Source of the DNA: Ulota crispa
Taxonomy: Eukaryota; Streptophyta; Bryopsida; Orthotrichales; Orthotrichaceae
Reading direction: 5' to 3'
Assembly: GCA_963920765.1 (NCBI GenBank)
Contig: OY987247.1
Span: 7,536,471-7,600,470, forward strand
DNA: 64,000 nucleotides
Under the pieces are notes generated by a model. It was given only the letters and a program-made list of their open reading frames with translations. It was not told where the DNA came from and searched no databases. A program made the position numbers and the translations under genes. Numbering within the stretch: position 1 is the stretch's first letter; each line of letters begins with the position of its first letter. Below are positions 59,655 to 64,000 of the stretch, one piece after another.

Positions 59655-61235
59655 GCGTGCTTTCTAAGTATACTCGGATGTATTTTGTTCATGTTACTCA
59701 GTTTCTACAACAAGCATTTGAAATTGTTCATTGTCCACTTTTTAAACATTGACGCTGTTGTTAACACTATTAGGGATTAGAGTAACTCTTTGAGGCAAAT
59801 TCAACCTATGGCCCACATCCCATGTCCCACTAAAATCATAGAATATGACTAATAGAGAGCTAAAAATTTGGTATCATAGACTATCCCAAATCCTTATTCA
59901 CTTTTAAATGCTTACACGGCAAGATTTATTAAAGGCTTTGTAACCAATATTGAATTAGATATTCCTCAAAAGCCAAGTGTGCCAAAAAACATGGAGATTC
60001 AACTTCATTGCAAAGTTCCATCAATTTTTAGCTATGAATGTTTAAACTATTTTGAAAAGAAAATTTATTTTTGCTTTGAGAGTTGGAAAATACAATATAG
60101 GAGCCATTCACACCATGTCCCAAGTTCCAAGTTCCAAGTTCTATGAAAGTTCAAGAATCTAATTGATTAACAAATTAACGTCTGGTTGACCATTTCTTGG
60201 TCAATTTTGACTCTTTTCAGTTTGTAGAGAGAGCATGTTAAGGAATTTGATGACGTGGCAAAGGGGACGGGTCCAGGGAATTGGAAAGTGAAGAGTTTAG
60301 GACAATAACCTGGCCAATCTGAGGTGGCATGTGGCTAGAGGATTGAAAAAACTAAAAGAGTATTGGCTGAAAATACATTAATAAATGCAAAAAGATGGCC
60401 ATAACAACTAAAGAGTGAGCATAATTCATGATGCATAACACTAAATCTTGCAAGATACTTCCATTTATACGGTCAGATTTGTGGTAGACATCTGTATTCA
60501 ATAGTTTTAAAATTTGCCCCAAATGGCCATACAAAGGATTGCCCACCCTCAAAATTGACCACAAATGTTAATTGGTTAAGAACCAAGAGTTAGAACTTAG
60601 CACTTTGCATTGTCCTAAGTTTCACGTCATGATTCATTGCATTTTGTTTCCATGACAACACTTTTTGAAGATTTTGGTGTAAAAAAAATGAAACTTTCCT
60701 CAAAGTTTTGGTTGACCATTTGCTATACCCTAATTTTAGCCCAACTCAATGAATAGAGAGAGCCAAAAAACAATAGAAAGTCAGCCAAATGGATGTGCAA
60801 AAAATCGACCGAGTTCTCAATTTACCGGCTAAAAACCAATCACATTTCTGAAAAATGATAAGTATATAAGGAATAGCCAGTGCATCCACTGAAAAAACCG
60901 GATGAAAATCAGAAATGTAGACTTTTTGCCAAAGGAGCTCAAAATCTCCCCGCACACTGGCCCAAATCCTACCAGTTTTTGAATTAAACATGCACACCTT
61001 TCTTTAGAATTTATTTGAGCCTTTAATAACTCAACAATCCTAGGATCTAACATTAACGTGAGACCTGCATAGATGGGAGATATGGACGTAGTGTGAATCG
61101 TTCCCCTTGGGGAATTACACTGATCCGGTAAGTTACAACAGGGTTATCAGAATGCAATCCCAAATGTAACCCCAGAGCATGTGGCCATGCAGAACATACG
61201 GGCATGCTGACTGGCATAGCCCCCCCCCCCAGCGT
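59654..61235. other. Intergenic with fragments of the CCCAAGTTCCAAGTT repeat
   Basis: GGCCCACATCCCATGTCCCA near 59811 and CCATGTCCCAAGTTCCAAGT near 60115 resemble the ends of the element at 61471-61781 and may bound a diverged copy. Nothing else recognised. Confidence 0.4.
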
Positions 61236-61249
61236 CCTCATCCAATACC

Positions 61250-61372
61250 CTTCCTTTCATTTCTCATCCAATCTCCGTCCCTCCATCTCTCATCCAATCT
61301 CCGTCCCTCCATCTCTCATCCAATCCCCGTCATTCCATCTCTCATCCAATCCTCTTCCCTTCACTCCTCCAT
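61250..61372. repeat. 26-bp tandem repeat, 4-5 copies
   Basis: CTCATCCAATCTCCGTCCCT plus CCATCT recurs at about 61262, 61288, 61314 and 61340, the last copies diverged. The Pro/Ser-rich frames over it are artefacts of the repeat. Confidence 0.8.
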
Positions 61373-61470
61373 TCATCTTTGTTTTAATGCCACTTCCTCC
61401 CTTTTTCCTCCCTTTCATGCCCTGGCCCAATGGGCAACAATTTTTTGGAGAAAGGGCTGCTTTGCACTAA

Positions 61471-61781
61471 GGGCCAGTTCAGACTGCGTCCCACATCCCA
61501 AGTCCCACTGAAATCTGAGAATTTGATTGGCGGAGAGGCAAAAGATGGGACTTCAAATTTCAGACTATGTCCCAAGTCCCACATCCCACTTGCTTACATG
61601 AAGCCTACATGGTAGCACTTTTCCAAATTTTAGCGCCAAAAAAAGTGAGATTTCACTCCAAGATTGAGTATAGTATTTTGACAACCCATCTTTTTACAAA
61701 AGTTCCATCTTCAAAAGATGGGACTTTGCATTTTGATGAGACTTTGTGAACTGGGACTTGGGACCCAGTCTGAACCGGCCC
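61471..61781. mobile_element. Inverted-repeat MITE (GGGCCAGTTCAGACTG ends)
   Basis: Left GGGCCAGTTCAGACTGCGTC..CCCAAGTCCCA pairs with right TGGGACTTGGGACCCAGTCT..GAACCGGCCC. About 311 bp. A GGGCC(G/A)GTTCAGAC end is common among hAT-type plant MITEs, but no clean target duplication is visible. Confidence 0.6.
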
Positions 61782-63560
61782 TCAGTAGTATTCTTCCAAA
61801 TTTCCCCTCCAAAAAGCTCACATACTCCACCCAGAATCTGCTTTTGTTGCTTTCATGGCACATGGGCCTTCTAAATTCCAAAACCATTCAAATCCTTCCA
61901 AATGAATGTTTAAAAAGAAAAAGAACTGTTTTTGTTGGTTTGGTCAGTGTGGAGCGAGCCGCACTCAAGAATGTAGCAGGTAAGGAAATATCAGATAAAA
62001 TTGATTAGAATCAATGGCGTGTGCACGTTCATCCACGAAATCTAATAATATTAGTTACTTCCATTCAAAATTTGACAAACTTGGTGTTTGCTTGGGGAGG
62101 GGGTTGGTAATTTCATCTACTTTTTTATCCAATTTTTTTAATGTAGTGGTAGCCTGTGTCAATTGAGGGAAGATTTAAGCAAAAATTTGTCAAGTCCATA
62201 CTGATGGATAAGGTAGTCTGCTTTAAAACTGCTCACTCATTTTGAACCGCTTGGATAGTCTATAATGAAATGGTGCACTGGTGGTTCTTAAATTGGCCTC
62301 CTGAATGCATGAAAAAAGGTGTTTTTAATTGCAAGAGCCAATCATTCTCCTTGTTTCCCTAAATTTCTTCACAACTTGCTAGTGAGCTATTTTTGGAAGG
62401 TCTAGGGTCATAAATAGGGACCTATGACACATGTACTTTGAGAATTCATAAATAATTCAAAAATGCTTCAAAAAATATGAAACAACTTGAGTTACATTTT
62501 ACATCTGTTTTTCTTTGTCTGCAAAATGAACTAAAAATCCTCCCATCCATGGAAAACTATGAAAAAGATGGATGAGCCCTTAGATGGACGGTTTATGAGC
62601 ACACTACCTTATTTTGCCATTTTTTTGTACCCAGGATGGCTCAGTGTATCATTACACTATACCCTCTTTTTTCATGCATTTTCATTACTAAACTGTCTCT
62701 AGCTAGTTCGAGGATGTAACCCCCTACATGCCTACTGAAGCTTTTACTTGCTGGATGTTGATTTTAACCCTCCATTTGCAGCTTTTGCATATCCCTTGCA
62801 AGCTATTTTTGGCCACAAGCTTGTTTCCATTACAGTACAACACTGGCAAAGGAGAGACATTATCCACTGTGCAAATGACAATAACCAACAAATACTTCCA
62901 AAATATTATATATTCATACTAGAGAAATGATACTCATCCAAATCTTGAGCCAAATCATGTTATAAAAACAAAGAAATACAAACATTTAAAGGAATGCTAA
63001 AATAGCAAAAATAGATGTTGTGGTGAAGCAGCAGCATGTTTGTACATTCATGTATATTTTGGATCATTTAACTCATCTACAGATTATAGTAATTTTCGAC
63101 TAAAATCGTCAATTTTTATATCATACTTTTGTGAGAAATGTGAATTTGTTTGCCAATTCAGTTTTTCAAGTTTCAGTTTGTTTACAGTTGGATGATTATT
63201 TCAACTAGTGCAATGAGACATTATTTTGCTCCAAAAAATATGACCTAATGCGAAGGCAAGTAAATTGTACTTTGCATTTGTGCTACAATGGGGTGAGAGT
63301 TTTGAAATCTATAAAGTTCGAATCTCCATTTTCACAACACCCCCTTCATATTCTTAGGGGATTATAGTAAAATACTTGGGTAAAAAGATGGGTGATATCT
63401 CCCAAATGCTTAATCCGTCTTCAAGAGAGTGAGGTCATTTGGATAAAATGTTCTTATAGATGAATGCGCAAGCGTAGATGGTTACACCCGTTTTACTTTT
63501 TATTTTGGTTTTTCTTTTGCGTGCATTCTCTAGGGTGCATGTCAGTTGACCAACATAGAG
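61782..63560. other. Intergenic with a dispersed repeat at about 62024-62190
   Basis: GCACGTTCATCCACGAAAT to about 62190 resembles 38450-38620. No gene is recognised. Confidence 0.4.
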
Positions 63561-63564
63561 GAAG

Positions 63565-64000
63565 GAAAATTTTATAAATATCCCTATATTTTGCAATATT
63601 ATAATGGATACCCTTGATTTTTTGGAAATTGTAAGGATACTCTTGAGAATGTTGAAGTTACGGAAAGTTCAAGGAATGACATGCTTGTACTGTTCGTGAT
63701 CACATCCTTGGCCATTGCGTTATCAAATTCTTTTTGTTTGTTGTCAGATGGTGTTTTCATGTGCTTAGTATGATGTCAAAATTGCGTTCTTTGTGCATGT
63801 AGGCATTAAGAGTTGCTTGTTTTGTGACACATAATGAAGCCTAGGCAACTCTCAAGGCCACATTACATTGTGATACATATGCAAACAACTTATTTTGTGG
63901 CAAAAAGGAGTACTAGATTGATAAGCGTCCCCTCTCTAACACCCCTATAGAAGTATTCCCACAATTTTTAGGAAATCAAGGGTATTCATCAAAATATTCC
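63565..64000. mobile_element. Partial relative of the 52283-52601 MITE, cut by the window end
   Basis: GGAAAATTTTATAAATATCCC and GGATACCCTTGATTTTTTGG at the left are answered by GGAAATCAAGGGTATTCATC in the last 30 bases. Confidence 0.5.

Noticed and set aside
59460..59780. Open frames with a long Tyr-Ile repeat
   Set aside because: They are the translation of the (AT)n microsatellite at 59578-59653.
61179..61584. Pro/Ser-rich frames on both strands
   Set aside because: They come from the 26-bp CTCATCCAATC repeat and the adjoining MITE end; no domain or splice context supports them.
63300..63345. tRNA-like box (AAGTTCGAATCTCC)
   Set aside because: No matching acceptor, D-arm or anticodon stem could be drawn around it.

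Overview
The window is nuclear DNA of a land plant: low GC, gene-sparse, GT-AG introns, many interspersed repeats. Three observations point to a land plant with swimming sperm (bryophyte, lycophyte, fern, cycad or Ginkgo), though the species cannot be named. There is a plant-type mitochondrial ISU scaffold gene. There is a plant NFD6-like gene and a plant-only gene of the 'GSPPSR' type. There is also a small gene with PGP-rich (SHIPPO/ODF3-type) repeats, a family tied to flagella. All exon joins were made by eye from splice consensus, reading frame and remembered family motifs.

Layout. 1-1740: a broken coding relic at the left edge, a TTAA-flanked MITE and a SHIPPO pseudogene. 5003-17730 (+): one large gene in nine exons. 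It encodes about 2,237 aa, of which about 1,820 aa are an unrecognised N-terminal region, followed by a complete Ser/Thr-type kinase domain. A 66-nt exon at 12074-12139 supplies the catalytic lysine and joins two halves that otherwise look like separate genes. The intron after exon 6 holds three degenerate tandem copies that repeat the exon 6 splice donor. 18600-27330: a pseudo-exon, a Mutator-like MITE, and a pair of long GC-richer direct repeats (LTR-like). 29373-31200: the intact SHIPPO gene (-) and upstream sequence that is also duplicated at 1590-3440. 32748-35267 (+): intact ISU/IscU in three exons. 36300-40500: relic ORF and TTAA MITEs. 40869-42241 (+): NFD6-like mitochondrial/plastid protein in two exons, with 26-bp repeats upstream. 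42362-46800: duplications, a GTGGGTAAAT minisatellite and MITEs. 48277-50400 (-): plant-specific gene of unknown function, with one exon junction that does not keep frame. 50850-64000: no gene recognised; TTAA-type inverted repeats, other MITEs, an (AT)n tract and minisatellites.

The genes do not form a pathway. ISU works in mitochondrial iron-sulphur cluster assembly and NFD6-like is an organelle protein. SHIPPO, and possibly the large kinase, may belong to the sperm flagellum; for the kinase this is only a guess. The points most worth a second look are the reconstructed kinase gene with its AT-rich 5' half and GC-rich 3' half, the duplicated splice donors in its intron, and the MITE family with TTAA target sites and CCC...GGG ends, which looks like piggyBac.
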